Positions 11,802 to 21,023 of a stretch of 64,000 nucleotides of DNA are shown here, piece after piece (positions within the stretch are counted from its first letter, which is position 1; every line of letters begins with the position of its first letter). A program made the position numbers and the translations under genes. Source of the stretch: Sphingopyxis sp. (GTDB lineage Bacteria; Pseudomonadota; Alphaproteobacteria; Sphingomonadales; Sphingomonadaceae); contig NVXM01000002.1 in NCBI GenBank assembly GCA_002733865.1, positions 207,974-271,973 of the forward strand, read 5' to 3'. The notes under the pieces were generated by a model. That model had not been told where the DNA came from. It ran no database searches and saw only the letters and a list, made by a program, of their open reading frames with translations.

Positions 11802-13910
11802 CTACCAGTAGAATTTGAGCTTTTGCGCCCATTGCGAGGAAGGATATCGTGTTTTCAGCTCGCGAAACCAGGCCGCGCGCTGTCCCTGGCCGACCTCCTC
11901 GCCGCCGCAGCTGTTTTTACCAGCAGGGCCGTAGCACCATACGGCCCGATAGAGCGCGTAGGCACGGTTTTCGCGACTGGAACTCGGAGCAGCGATGATC
12001 CGCTTATAGGCTTCCAGCCGTGAGAATTTTGATCCGGGGAAGCCCTGCTTTTGGCCGCCCAGACTGTCGGCTTCCGGCTGTTCGTCGAGCCAATAGTCAT
12101 CAAAACCGGCCATGCGCAAATAATCCCCCAGGCACAGCTGGGCACGCGGATCATTCGGGCTGGATGCCAGCGTCTGAACCGTCTGCTTCAGCCGGGGACA
12201 GCCAAAAGCAGTCGTTTCATTAAATTTGGTGAACAGTCCCAGCGACACAGGCCTTGGCTCGACTTCATAGCCGTAATTATTTTCGGTGCTCAGGTTGTAG
12301 AAGGGCTCGGCCAGTTTTGCATCGGCCGGGACCAGTTTGAGGTCATCCAGAAAGGCCGAATAGTCCCGATGGGTCAATTCCCGGTACAGCAGTACATATA
12401 GAGCCAGATCACGCTCTCTCTTGACCGCCACGGCGTCTTTCGCCTGCCTGCGCAGCAGGGCCGGTCCCGCTGAATATTGCAGCAATATTTCCCGCAATAC
12501 CGGCGTTTGAATAACAGAATCCGCTGCAAAAACATCGGCAACTAAATCGCTCCGCTCCAGATTCCTCGCCAGTGCAAATTCGACCAGACCGCGCTGATAA
12601 CCGCTTTCTGCGCCAGAGAGAAGCTGCTGCCAGAATCCGCGGGCATTGCGATCGCCGACAGCCTCAAGGGCCCGCCCGCGCAACACCTGCCGGCTGAAAT
12701 CCAGATAGCCATAATTCGGACGCCTGGCGTCATCCCGGATCGTTTCCACCACAAACTTCGGATTATTTCCGACATAAAATGCATGAGCCGCCAGCAGATA
12801 TTCGAACAGGCCCGGGCGGCTGGCCAGCGAATCGCGCATCGCCTCTATTTCACTGCGGCTGATCGCCGGCTTCGGTTTTTTCTCGCCATAGGGATCATAG
12901 GGTTTCCGCATCCGATACAGAGCGGACATCGCCAGAAGCTCCGGATCATTTGCGATGCTGCCCGGAGACAGGGTCGGCAGCAACTTGTCGTCCACTTCCT
13001 GGATCAGGACGGGAAGCTGTAATCCGGTCGCGCTTGGCCTGCTCAGAACCTCTCCATATTCCGACGAAAGCTTCTTTGTGTCTCCGGCCAGCCAATAGAC
13101 CCGGCGGAGCAATCCCTTGGCCGATTGCTGATAGGATCCCTGGGGATAGATTTTCCGGTACAGATTGAAGCCGCGTTCGGCATTGCGGATCGCTCTCTGA
13201 TCGACCGCGCTCGGTCCTTCAAAATATCCGTAATCGCCAAATGCCCGAACCTGAGATCGATTGAGCTCGGAACGGGCGATCATGTATAGCGATGTCTCTT
13301 TCAGCCAGTGATTTTTCGCCTGTACGAGCGAACTGAATCCCTTGGTCGCCATGTCAAAACCGCCGTTGTAAAAGGCTAGCGCGCTGGTCAGATAGATTCC
13401 AAAATCCCGCGCTGTCTGGCTCTTCAGCGCCGTCAGTCGATTTACGCCTCCGGCGCTCGTGGTCGGGTCTTCGCAGTCCGGCGAAAGCGAGCGGCGCGCC
13501 GCAATCAGCAGATCGCGTTCCATCTGTGGCATGTTCTTAACCGCACGAACCGCCTGAACAAAGGCGTCGCGGCCGGTGTCGACGGTCTGGCAGCGGGAAT
13601 GCGAGTAACGACCGTTTGATTCAGAATCGGCTGGAGCGGGATATAGGGAATTGGTCAGCTCGGGCCATTCGAAGAAGACCCTTCCTTCACCGGCGGTTGC
13701 GCTTGCCCGCCGCTTATCCTGCAGCAGAAGCAGCAAATTTACCCGGGTATCATTGCCGGGTTGCAACATGGCCAAATTGTTGCCCGGTGAGAGTTGCTGG
13801 CCGTTCCATGCCCAGGTGCGTTGGTGGAAATAATCCGAACTCGCCTGCGCTGGTAAGCCGGTGGTTGCCCAGATCATCAGCGCGATACCGAATATCCGAA
13901 TGAACCTCAT
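11802..13910 (-). CDS. Secreted helical-repeat protein of unknown function
   Basis: A 702-aa protein with a clear signal peptide (residues 1-23, cleavage after AQA). No named family recognised. The chain is mostly alpha-helical, with TPR-like features such as ARGFWQQLLSGAESGYQRGLVEFALARNL (shown only in part here) and a C-terminal block ending YPSSQWAQKLKFYW, reminiscent of YfiO-type repeats. Cysteines are few. It is followed after 3 bases by the DUF3142 lipoprotein gene, forming a tight two-gene unit between pnp and bamD. The proximity to bamD hints at envelope work, but is not evidence of it. The ATG at 13910 directly begins the signal peptide. Confidence 0.7.
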   Translation of the reverse strand: MRFIRIFGIALMIWATTGLPAQASSDYFHQRTWAWNGQQLSPGNNLAMLQPGNDTRVNLLLLLQDKRRASATAGEGRVFFEWPELTNSLYPAPADSESNGRYSHSRCQTVDTGRDAFVQAVRAVKNMPQMERDLLIAARRSLSPDCEDPTTSAGGVNRLTALKSQTARDFGIYLTSALAFYNGGFDMATKGFSSLVQAKNHWLKETSLYMIARSELNRSQVRAFGDYGYFEGPSAVDQRAIRNAERGFNLYRKIYPQGSYQQSAKGLLRRVYWLAGDTKKLSSEYGEVLSRPSATGLQLPVLIQEVDDKLLPTLSPGSIANDPELLAMSALYRMRKPYDPYGEKKPKPAISRSEIEAMRDSLASRPGLFEYLLAAHAFYVGNNPKFVVETIRDDARRPNYGYLDFSRQVLRGRALEAVGDRNARGFWQQLLSGAESGYQRGLVEFALARNLERSDLVADVFAADSVIQTPVLREILLQYSAGPALLRRQAKDAVAVKRERDLALYVLLYRELTHRDYSAFLDDLKLVPADAKLAEPFYNLSTENNYGYEVEPRPVSLGLFTKFNETTAFGCPRLKQTVQTLASSPNDPRAQLCLGDYLRMAGFDDYWLDEQPEADSLGGQKQGFPGSKFSRLEAYKRIIAAPSSSRENRAYALYRAVWCYGPAGKNSCGGEEVGQGQRAAWFRELKTRYPSSQWAQKLKFYW

Positions 13911-13978
13911 CTCATAGTCCCTGATTCCATTAAACTGCTACCCCCGAATAGCCCGTTTTTCCCCGCGGCCAAACAGAC

Positions 13979-14011
13979 AAAAAAAAGAGCCCCGATTTCT
14001 CGAGGCTCTTT
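13979..14011 (-). terminator. Rho-independent terminator after pnp
   Basis: Reading the minus strand after the pnp stop: stem AAAGAGCC / GGCTCTTT (14004-14011 pairs with 13984-13991), a loop of about 12 bases, then a run of eight T. It ends the rpsO-pnp end of the translation operon. Confidence 0.9.
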
Positions 14012-14031
14012 CCAATTCATGCTGATCAGGT

Positions 14032-16317
14032 TCAGTCTTCGGTGATTGAAGCAGGCAATGGAATATCGCCGCCGCCTTCGTTCTTGGGACCGTCGTTGTT
14101 CCGACCGCGTCCGCCGCCGTCACGGCCACGTCCGCCACCGTCGCGTCCACGACCACCGCCATCACGGCGGGGTCCACGAGGCTTGTCACCGCGCGGTTCG
14201 CGGGCAGGACGGGTGTCCTCCAGCTCTTCACCGGTTTCCTGATCGACAACCCGCATCGACAGGCGCACCTTGCCGCGCTGATCGATTTCGAGAACCTTGA
14301 CCTTTACCGACTGACCTTCGCTCAGTTCGTCGGACACCTTCTCGACGCGTTCATTCTTGATTTCAGAGACGTGGACGAGACCGTCCTTGCCGCCCATGAA
14401 ATTCACAAATGCACCAAAGTCGACCAGGTTCACGACCTTGCCTTCGTAGATTTTGCCGACTTCGGCTTCTTCCACAATGCCCTTGATCCAGGCAATCGCC
14501 GCATCGATCTGGGATTTGTCGGAAGAAGAAACCTTGATCAGGCCTTCATCGTCGATATCGACCTTGGCGCCGGTTTCCGCAACGATTTCGCGAATAACCT
14601 TGCCGCCGGTACCGATGACTTCGCGGATCTTTTCCTTGTTGATCTGCAGCGTTTCGATGCGCGGAGCATGCTCAGACATTTCGGTACGAACCGAAGACAG
14701 CGCCTTGCTCATTTCACCGAGAATATGAGCGCGACCGCCGCTGGCCTGTTCCAGAGCCGATTTCATGATTTCCTGCGTAATGCCGGCTACCTTGATATCC
14801 ATCTGCAGGGAGGTGATACCCTTTTCGGTACCTGCAACCTTGAAATCCATGTCGCCGAGATGATCTTCGTCGCCGAGAATGTCGGACAGAACCGCAAAAT
14901 CTTCGCCTTCAAGGATCAGGCCCATCGCAATACCGGAAACCGGACGCGCCAGAGGCACACCGGCATCCATCATCGCCAGCGAGCCGCCGCAAACGGTCGC
15001 CATCGAAGACGAACCGTTGGACTCGGTGATGTCGGACAATACGCGGATCGTGTACGGGAAATCTTCCACTGTCGGCAATACCGGACGAAGCGCGCGGAAT
15101 GCGAGCTTGCCATGGCCGGTCTCGCGGCGGCTGGTAAATCCGAAACGGCCCACTTCACCGACCGAATAAGGCGGGAAGTTATAGTGCAGCATGAAGTTGC
15201 TGTAGCTCAAGCCGTCGAGCCCATCGATCATCTGCTCGGCGTCTTTCGTGCCCAGGGTGGTGGTCACAATCGCCTGCGTTTCACCGCGGGTGAAGAGTGC
15301 CGAACCATGGGTCCGTGGCAGCAGGCCAACCATGGCTTCGATCGGGCGAACCTGATCGAGCTTGCGGCCATCGATACGGGTGCCATCCTTGATGATCGCG
15401 CCACGAACGATTTCAGCTTCCAGCTTCTTGACCATCTTGCCAGCGGTCATCTGGGTCTGGCCGTCTGCATCGGCATATTTTTCTTTGGCTTTGTCGCGAA
15501 CCTTGTTCAGCGCGTCGCTACGCTCTGATTTGTCGGTTTTCTTGTAAGCCGCAGCGATATCGTCTCCGACCAGCTTGCGCAGGTCTTCCTTGATTTCGCT
15601 ATTGTCGTCGCCGGCGTCGAGCTTCCAGGGCTCTTTCGCAGCCTGTTCAGCCAGATCGATGATCAGGCCAGCAACATCCTTGGACGCTTCATGAGCGAAC
15701 TGGACCGCGCCGAGCATGACTTCTTCGGACAGCTCCTGGGCTTCCGATTCAACCATCATTACCGCACCATGGGTAGCGGCAACCACCAGGTCGAGTTCGC
15801 CTTCAGCGACTTCTTCCATGCTTGGGTTCAGCTGATATTCGCCTTCCTTGTAACCGACACGTGCCGCACCAATCGGGCCCATGAATGGAACACCAGAGAT
15901 CGTGAGGGCAGCAGAGGCCGCAACCATCGCCAGAATGTCCGGTTCGTTGATGCCGTCATAGCTCAATACCTGGCAGATCACGTTGATTTCGTTGTAGAAA
16001 CCTTCGGGGAACAGCGGACGGCAAGGACGGTCAATCAAACGCGATGTCAGCGTTTCTTTTTCCGTCGCACGGCCTTCGCGCTTGAAGAAGCCGCCCGGGA
16101 TACGACCGGCGGCTGAGAATTTTTCCTGATAGTGGACGGTGAGCGGGAAGAAATCCTGCCCTTCGCGCACGGATTTGGCGGCAGTCACTGCGCACAGTAC
16201 AACCGTTTCGCCGAGGGTCGCGAGTACCGCGCCATCAGCCTGACGGGCGATACGGCCCGTTTCGAGGGTGAGGGTCTGTCCGCCCCACTCCATTTCAACT
16301 TTCTTTACATTAAACAT
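14032..16317 (-). CDS. pnp: Polyribonucleotide nucleotidyltransferase (PNPase)
   Basis: 3'-to-5' phosphorolytic exoribonuclease of the RNA degradosome. 761 aa: two RNase PH domains with a helical linker, a KH domain ([14 protein letters not shown]), an S1 domain ([18 protein letters not shown]) and a C-terminal tail. The start is ATG 16317 ([11 protein letters not shown]), with AGGA 8 bases upstream; the longer frame to 16404 has no RBS. The last ~45 residues form a Gly/Arg/Asp tail with DGGGRGR repeated three times, encoded by a near-perfect 21-bp tandem repeat at about 14095-14165. It lies downstream of rpsO in the conserved order; an intervening terminator suggests its own promoter or readthrough. 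Confidence 0.97.
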   Translation of the reverse strand: MFNVKKVEMEWGGQTLTLETGRIARQADGAVLATLGETVVLCAVTAAKSVREGQDFFPLTVHYQEKFSAAGRIPGGFFKREGRATEKETLTSRLIDRPCRPLFPEGFYNEINVICQVLSYDGINEPDILAMVAASAALTISGVPFMGPIGAARVGYKEGEYQLNPSMEEVAEGELDLVVAATHGAVMMVESEAQELSEEVMLGAVQFAHEASKDVAGLIIDLAEQAAKEPWKLDAGDDNSEIKEDLRKLVGDDIAAAYKKTDKSERSDALNKVRDKAKEKYADADGQTQMTAGKMVKKLEAEIVRGAIIKDGTRIDGRKLDQVRPIEAMVGLLPRTHGSALFTRGETQAIVTTTLGTKDAEQMIDGLDGLSYSNFMLHYNFPPYSVGEVGRFGFTSRRETGHGKLAFRALRPVLPTVEDFPYTIRVLSDITESNGSSSMATVCGGSLAMMDAGVPLARPVSGIAMGLILEGEDFAVLSDILGDEDHLGDMDFKVAGTEKGITSLQMDIKVAGITQEIMKSALEQASGGRAHILGEMSKALSSVRTEMSEHAPRIETLQINKEKIREVIGTGGKVIREIVAETGAKVDIDDEGLIKVSSSDKSQIDAAIAWIKGIVEEAEVGKIYEGKVVNLVDFGAFVNFMGGKDGLVHVSEIKNERVEKVSDELSEGQSVKVKVLEIDQRGKVRLSMRVVDQETGEELEDTRPAREPRGDKPRGPRRDGGGRGRDGGGRGRDGGGRGRNNDGPKNEGGGDIPLPASITED
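14095..14165. repeat. 21-bp tandem repeat in the pnp tail
   Basis: About three copies of a 21-bp unit encoding DGGGRGR on the minus strand (plus-strand reading CGTCCGCCACCGTC...). Small base differences separate the copies. Copy number is likely to vary between strains by slippage. Confidence 0.75.
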
Positions 16318-16456
16318 TCGTATTTTCCTTTGTCCCGCCTGCCCTATGCAGTGCGGGGGCTTTCTAGTGCCCAGCAATCCGGCTGAACAACGGTTCGGGG
16401 TCATTGTGCCCCATTTACTCGCCTCACTTCACCTTATTGCGAAATTTGGCACTGTT

Positions 16457-16536
16457 CCCCGGCCAAGGCCGGGGTCCATCTCGGAACATTACGTCTAGTT
16501 GCAACGCCTGAAGATGGATCCCCGCCTGCGCGGGGA
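16457..16536. repeat. Composite palindromic element between rpsO and pnp
   Basis: Two hairpins, CCCCGGCC-AA-GGCCGGGG (16457-16474) and TCCCCGC-CTGC-GCGGGGA (16519-16536, arms at 16519-16525 and 16530-16536), flank an inner inverted pair TCCATCT (16475-16481) and AGATGGA (16512-16518). The same inner pair with outer hairpins recurs downstream of prfB at 55462-55590. Confidence 0.85.
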
Positions 16537-16542
16537 TAACGC

Positions 16543-16572
16543 AAAACGTAAACGGCCCGCATAAGCGGGCCG
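16543..16572 (-). terminator. Terminator after rpsO
   Basis: On the minus strand, stem CGGCCCGC / GCGGGCCG (16565-16572 with 16553-16560) has a 4-base loop and is followed by TTTACGTTTT. The U-run is interrupted, so termination may be partial, allowing pnp readthrough. Confidence 0.75.
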
Positions 16573-16582
16573 AACGATTGCG

Positions 16583-16852
16583 TTACTTACGCAGACCAAG
16601 ATCCTTGATCAGCTTGGCATAGCGCTCGACATCTTTCTTGCGGAGATAGTCCAGCAGGCTGCGCCGTTTGTTGACCATCATCAACAATCCGCGACGCGAA
16701 TGGTTATCTTTATGATGGCCCTTGAAATGCTCTGTCAGATTCACGATGCGCTCGGTGAGCACGGCAACCTGAACTTCAGGAGAACCGGTATCGCCTTCGG
16801 TCTGGCCGAATTTCTTGATCAGTTCCTGTTTTTTTTCTGCAGTAATCGTCAT
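16583..16852 (-). CDS. rpsO: 30S ribosomal protein S15
   Basis: Binds 16S rRNA helices h20-h22 early in 30S assembly. 89 aa, the standard length, with the S15 signature ([26 protein letters not shown] in part, then [12 protein letters not shown]). The ATG at 16852 follows AGGAAAAATTT. truB ends 22 bases upstream, a typical truB-rpsO arrangement. Confidence 0.98.
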   Translation of the reverse strand: MTITAEKKQELIKKFGQTEGDTGSPEVQVAVLTERIVNLTEHFKGHHKDNHSRRGLLMMVNKRRSLLDYLRKKDVERYAKLIKDLGLRK

Positions 16853-16874
16853 AAATTTTTCCTTCGAACATCAT

Positions 16875-17882
16875 TCACATATTGAACCCGCGAACCACCT
16901 TGATGGTGCCATCAACAGCCTCGGCCAGCGCAACCGGAGAACCATCGTTCTCTGTCGCGAGAAAAAGCCCGTTGAGTGCGGGGTTCCCGATCATTTCCCG
17001 TTCGTCCAGCGTCATGCCTTGTCGAAGCAGTTTTGCCTGATCAGGAGTGAGGTCATAAGCCGGGATGTCGTCCAGCCCTGCCTCAAGCGGCAAAAGATAG
17101 TCTGTAATGTCCGCGCCCTTACCAATTTCGTTGAGTTTGTCCAGCGAAATCGCCCGTTCCAGCGTGAAGGGACCGGCCTTGGTCCTCCTTAACATGGTGA
17201 CATGGCCGACCGTGTTCAAGGCGCGCGCAATATCGCGGGCAAGCGAGCGGATATAGGTTCCCTTGGAGACTTTGGCCGTTAGGATGATTTCTTCCAGTGG
17301 TTCGTCATCCTGAACTTGTTTCAGGATCTCCAGGGGTCCTGAAACAAGTTCAGGATGACGAGTGGCGGTATCAGTATGACTCATGGCAGTATCAGCATCA
17401 CGAACGGCGAGCTCATATATCGTCACCCCCCGCAGCTTCATCTCCACATCCACTCCGGCCCGCGCCAGATCATAGGCGCGCTTGCCGTCGATCTTCAGCG
17501 CCGAATATTTGGGTGGTATCTGCTCGATGGGCCCGGTGAATTGCGGCAAGATCGATTCAACCTCCGCCAACGTCGGCCGGTGGTCGGACGTCTCCGAAAC
17601 CGCTCCCTCGACGTCGAGCGTCTCCGTCTCTGTTCCGAACCCGATCGTAAATTCGTAAATCTTCGAAGCATCGAGCATTCGCCCACACAGCTTAGTCGCC
17701 TCGCCGATCGCAATCGGCAAGACCCCGGTCGCCAGCGGATCGAGCGTGCCGCCATGCCCTACTTTTCGCTTGTTCCGTCCTTTTCCCATCAGCCCAGCTT
17801 CACGCAAATTGCGTTTCACTGCACCCACCGCCTGAGTCGAACCCAGTCCGAGTGGTTTATCGAGAATGATCCAGCCGTGCAT
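16875..17882 (-). CDS. truB: tRNA pseudouridine55 synthase TruB with a repeat-derived insertion
   Basis: Makes pseudouridine 55 in the T-loop of tRNAs. 335 aa from ATG 17882 (MHGWIILDKPLG); an upstream TTG at 17900 is in frame but less typical. The catalytic motif GHGGTLDPLATGVL (nucleophilic Asp near residue 48) and KGTYIRSLARDI are intact. Between them, residues 175-193 (RHPELVSGPLEI and following) are encoded by a perfect DNA palindrome, preceded by a 7-codon tandem duplication (DTAMSHT/DTATRHP). The insertion lies just before the ILTAKVSKGTY strand, probably in a surface loop, since the core motifs are unharmed. rpsO follows after 22 bases. Confidence 0.95.
   Translation of the reverse strand: MHGWIILDKPLGLGSTQAVGAVKRNLREAGLMGKGRNKRKVGHGGTLDPLATGVLPIAIGEATKLCGRMLDASKIYEFTIGFGTETETLDVEGAVSETSDHRPTLAEVESILPQFTGPIEQIPPKYSALKIDGKRAYDLARAGVDVEMKLRGVTIYELAVRDADTAMSHTDTATRHPELVSGPLEILKQVQDDEPLEEIILTAKVSKGTYIRSLARDIARALNTVGHVTMLRRTKAGPFTLERAISLDKLNEIGKGADITDYLLPLEAGLDDIPAYDLTPDQAKLLRQGMTLDEREMIGNPALNGLFLATENDGSPVALAEAVDGTIKVVRGFNM
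17303..17360. repeat. Perfect 24-bp palindrome inside truB
   Basis: 17303-17326 (CGTCATCCTGAACTTGTTTC plus AGGA) is the exact reverse complement of 17337-17360, with a 10-base loop. It is translated in frame within TruB. The two arms are identical to those of the intergenic copy at 20534-20591. Confidence 0.95.
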
Positions 17883-17917
17883 ATCTGCCTGTTGCTCCAA
17901 ATGTCAGGGCAATGGCC

Positions 17918-19345
17918 TTAGGCGGCGCGGCGGCTTTCCTCCAGTATAAAGCGGGGAATCAGGCTTTTGCCAGGCCGTTCCGAAGACAGGTCCTGCAAGC
18001 CGCTCAGTTCGACGATCGTTGGCCAGATGTCGAGGATCGAGACTTTGTCATCATGCACCGCATGATCGCCCGTCGCAATCCATAGGCAGCCGTCGGGATG
18101 GTGGCATCCGCTCTTGGTGGCCTCCATCGCATAGAGCCAGTCACCAAATTTATGCGAACGGCCAGTGGATCGGTCGCAAATGATCGCTCCATCGTCCATC
18201 ACTGTCCGCAGCTGGCACCCGAAATAGAGCGCATTTTCGTCGCGGTCATGTTTGCTGAATCCAAAAACCTGCTCACCGGTTTCGGTCTCCCATCCTTCCA
18301 GCCTTGCGCGCGCGGCATCGCGTGCGGCACGGTCCTGGAAATGCAGCATATATTGATGCGTCATTGTCGGTTCGGCGTGGCTCGGAGACAAGCCACAGCT
18401 ATTGAGCAGTGCCTGGAAATCGCGCAGGCGGTAAAAGTGCTGGCTGCCCTGGTCTTCATAACGCAGAAAAGGCTGCTGGCTCAACGCGGTCTGGAAGATG
18501 ATCAGCGCATCCTGCTTTTCAGCGAGGCGCAGGAAGCGTCCAACCAGATGATCCATCGCGACATAGCCGTCCCTGATCGCGCTGCCATATTTGTCGAGCT
18601 CCGCAGGGGCTGGCCGAACGGTGAACGTCTCGGGATCCATGGGCCGCCAATAGCTGTGCTGCAGATGCGCCACCGAATTGACGAAAAAGCTGGCGAAGTC
18701 AGGGGTCAATTTTCGGAAATAATGGGCAAAAACATCATATTGCATCGCGTCCAGTATCGCGACACGCTGCGCCGTGCGGGCAGGATCGGATTTTTCCGCG
18801 ACCAGCTGCGACAATGTCCGCATGATCGTGTCGGGACTCCAGCCATGAGTGATCATGAAACCGATAAAGGCCGCATAGCTCGAGACATCGAGTTGGCCGT
18901 TCCGGTTCGAATGTTCCCGCACATTATGCGCCACGAAATCCCCGAAGCGATTCAGCTCGGCCGGAAAACTGCGTCCATCATGGCACCAGGGATCGGCGAG
19001 ATAAAGCGATCCCGGCGCCGCAAAAGGCGCAGCATTCATGCTGGAGAAGTTCATCACCGATTTGCCCTTCGCGAGCAAAAACTGCCAGATATCGACATCC
19101 TTCGCTTCGCGCCCATCGGTCAGGTGGAACACATCATGATCGGCAAAGGGCAATCCGGTATGGATCGAATACCATTGGATCCACGGTTCCAGTTCGTCGG
19201 CTTTTTCCGTGTCGGGATAGGTAGTAAAAACCTGTGACTGTGCACGCAGCCGGGAAAAATTGGGAAGCAAGCCCTCGCCCATCCACAAGTCCAGCAGAGG
19301 CGGGCAAAGCTCGTTTAGTTCAAGCGAGATGATGGACCTGTTCAT
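17918..19345 (-). CDS. Alkaline-phosphatase-superfamily-like protein of unknown substrate
   Basis: 475 aa from ATG 19345 (the frame extends 10 codons upstream without support). It has the overall look of the phosphodiesterase/sulfatase superfamily: an N-terminal strand IISLELNELCPPLL where a metal-binding Asp is usual, a central GYVAMDHLVGRFLRLAE followed by a DALIIFQTALSQQ strand, and a late IATGDHAVHDDKVSILDIWPTI resembling the metal-binding GDH and following His. No signal peptide, so probably cytoplasmic. It sits between truB and the GNAT gene, which is outside the usual translation-operon content. Substrate unknown; the superfamily call is moderately secure and the enzymatic activity uncertain. 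Confidence 0.6.
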   Translation of the reverse strand: MNRSIISLELNELCPPLLDLWMGEGLLPNFSRLRAQSQVFTTYPDTEKADELEPWIQWYSIHTGLPFADHDVFHLTDGREAKDVDIWQFLLAKGKSVMNFSSMNAAPFAAPGSLYLADPWCHDGRSFPAELNRFGDFVAHNVREHSNRNGQLDVSSYAAFIGFMITHGWSPDTIMRTLSQLVAEKSDPARTAQRVAILDAMQYDVFAHYFRKLTPDFASFFVNSVAHLQHSYWRPMDPETFTVRPAPAELDKYGSAIRDGYVAMDHLVGRFLRLAEKQDALIIFQTALSQQPFLRYEDQGSQHFYRLRDFQALLNSCGLSPSHAEPTMTHQYMLHFQDRAARDAARARLEGWETETGEQVFGFSKHDRDENALYFGCQLRTVMDDGAIICDRSTGRSHKFGDWLYAMEATKSGCHHPDGCLWIATGDHAVHDDKVSILDIWPTIVELSGLQDLSSERPGKSLIPRFILEESRRAA

Positions 19346-19409
19346 AGACCAGCCCAATAGCCTGTAATGGTTCACAAAATGTTAGCTTTAGTCGGTGGCA
19401 ATCGCCCGC

Positions 19410-19949
19410 TTAGCCCTGCCACTCTTCCTTGAGCAGGCCAAATACCGCAGTATCCCGGACATAGCCGGTCCAGGTAATCCGGTTCTTGCGCAGCGTCCCT
19501 TCATGCTGCGCGCCCAGTTTCAGAACCGCCGCCATCGACCGCTTGTTGCGGGTATCAACGCGGAATTCGATACGGGTAAAGCCATTCGCGAACGCGTGAT
19601 CGATCATCAGATTTTTCATGATATCGTTGAAGCCGCTGCCCCGCACCGAGGGCGCGATATAGGTGCCACCGATTTCGGTCACTTTGGTGTTCATGTCCGG
19701 ATTGATATAATTGGTCATGCCCACGAGTATATCGGTATCGGCGTTGATGACGGCAAAGCGCACCCAGTTGCTGGTATCGTGGAAGGCCCGGATTGCCTGA
19801 TCAAAATTGTCATCCAGCATAGAAACTGGATAGATTTCCCAGATTTCCTGATCTTCGGCGCAGGCGGCGCGCAGCGGTTCAAGATGATGGTCGGCCAGCG
19901 GCACGAGACGAACCGGGCCCTGTTCCAATATTGTTGACAGTTCAGCCAT
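19410..19949 (-). CDS. GNAT-family N-acetyltransferase
   Basis: 179-aa acetyl-CoA-dependent acetyltransferase of the RimJ/RimL-like branch: VRLVPLADHHLEPL at the start, IGGTYIAPSVRGSGFNDIM as the motif-A acetyl-CoA-binding strand and turn, and IEFRVDTRNKRSMAAVLKLGAQHEG as motif B. The ATG at 19949 overlaps the tdk stop by 8 bases (ATGGCTGA), implying translational coupling; the longer frame to 20048 lies inside tdk and is discarded. The substrate (protein N-terminus, aminoglycoside or metabolite) cannot be read from sequence. Confidence 0.85.
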   Translation of the reverse strand: MAELSTILEQGPVRLVPLADHHLEPLRAACAEDQEIWEIYPVSMLDDNFDQAIRAFHDTSNWVRFAVINADTDILVGMTNYINPDMNTKVTEIGGTYIAPSVRGSGFNDIMKNLMIDHAFANGFTRIEFRVDTRNKRSMAAVLKLGAQHEGTLRKNRITWTGYVRDTAVFGLLKEEWQG

Positions 19950-20520
19950 TGAGCCGCTCCCGGAAATGCTTGCGGCACAGCGCCAGATAGCTTTCATTGC
20001 CGCCGATTTCGGTCTGGGCACCGGCGGCGATCGCCCTGCCCGCTTCATCGATACGCAGGTTCATCGTCGCCTTGCGCCCGCATTCACAGACGGCTTTCAA
20101 CTCGACCAGACTGTCGGCAATCCCCAGCAGCTTGGCCGAACCAGGAAACAGATTGCCCTGAAAATCGGTCCGCAGGCCATAGCAGAGCACCGGAATACCG
20201 GCCTCATCCGCCAGTCGCGCCAATTCCCATACCTGCCCTTCGGTCAGAAACTGGGCTTCGTCGATCATCACACAGGCCAGCTTGCCTGCTTCATGCTCTT
20301 CGCTGACCGCAGCAAACAAATCCGTGTCTTCGCCAAAGCGATGGGCATCGGCATGGAGACCGATCCGCGATGCAATGGCGCCGAAACTCGCCCGATTGTC
20401 GATCGCGGCGGTCCACAGCATCACCTTCATGCCGCGCTCGCCATAGTTGAAGGCCGCCTGCAGCAGATTGCTCGACTTGCCGGCGTTCATCGACGCATAA
20501 TAGAAATAGAGCTTGGCCAT
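19942..20520 (-). CDS. tdk: Thymidine kinase (type II)
   Basis: Phosphorylates thymidine to dTMP in nucleotide salvage. 192 aa from ATG 20520 (MAKLYFYY). The P-loop is SMNAGKS, the Walker B-like region is CVMIDEAQFL, and the zinc-binding lasso shows VCECGRKA and a later LCRKHF. A 24-bp palindromic repeat lies immediately upstream (20534-20591) and rbfA beyond that. It opens a three-gene stretch (tdk, GNAT, phosphatase-like) inside the translation operon. Confidence 0.96.
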   Translation of the reverse strand: MAKLYFYYASMNAGKSSNLLQAAFNYGERGMKVMLWTAAIDNRASFGAIASRIGLHADAHRFGEDTDLFAAVSEEHEAGKLACVMIDEAQFLTEGQVWELARLADEAGIPVLCYGLRTDFQGNLFPGSAKLLGIADSLVELKAVCECGRKATMNLRIDEAGRAIAAGAQTEIGGNESYLALCRKHFRERLNG

Positions 20521-20533
20521 CTGTCCTGTCACT

Positions 20534-20591
20534 CGTCATCCTGAACTTGTTTCAGGATCTGGAGAGGTCCTGAAACAAGTTCAGGATGACG
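20534..20591. repeat. Intergenic twin of the truB palindrome
   Basis: Arms 20534-20557 and 20568-20591 are perfect 24-bp inverted repeats with a 10-base loop. The arm sequence is identical to the copy inside truB; only the loop differs. It occupies nearly the whole tdk-rbfA gap. Confidence 0.95.
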
Positions 20592-20602
20592 ACAAGAGGA
20601 AT

Positions 20603-21004
20603 TTAGGAATCGCCGTCCAGATCCTGCGCAACCTTGGGATTGTTCAGCAAGTTTTCGATATGCTCCGCCGTATCGAAGCTCTCGTCGGCGAGAAATTTCA
20701 GCTTGGCCGCATATTTCATCTGAACCCGCTTTGCGACTTCCTTCTGAAAAAAGGCGGTATTGGTCTTCAGCGCCTTCAGCACATCGGCCTCGTTCGCGCC
20801 CAGCAAAGGCTTCACGAATACCGTCGCATGGCGCAGATCCGGCGACATGCGCACTTCGGTGACGCTGACGCTGGTCGCAGTCAACAATTGGTCATGCACC
20901 TCGCCGCGCATCAGCAATTCCGAAAGGATATGCCGAACCTGCTCGCCAACGCGCAGCAAGCGGACCGAACGGCCTTCGGGAGATGTGTCGTTATATTTTG
21001 CCAC
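20603..21004 (-). CDS. rbfA: 30S ribosome-binding factor A
   Basis: Assists late 16S rRNA maturation and cold adaptation. 133 aa with a KH-like fold; [19 protein letters not shown] at the N-terminus and [17 protein letters not shown] in the core are characteristic. The ATG at 21004 follows infB after a 115-bp gap that contains a decayed palindromic repeat. Confidence 0.96.
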   Translation of the reverse strand: MAKYNDTSPEGRSVRLLRVGEQVRHILSELLMRGEVHDQLLTATSVSVTEVRMSPDLRHATVFVKPLLGANEADVLKALKTNTAFFQKEVAKRVQMKYAAKLKFLADESFDTAEHIENLLNNPKVAQDLDGDS

Positions 21005-21023
21005 AATAATACAGCCTCAAATT

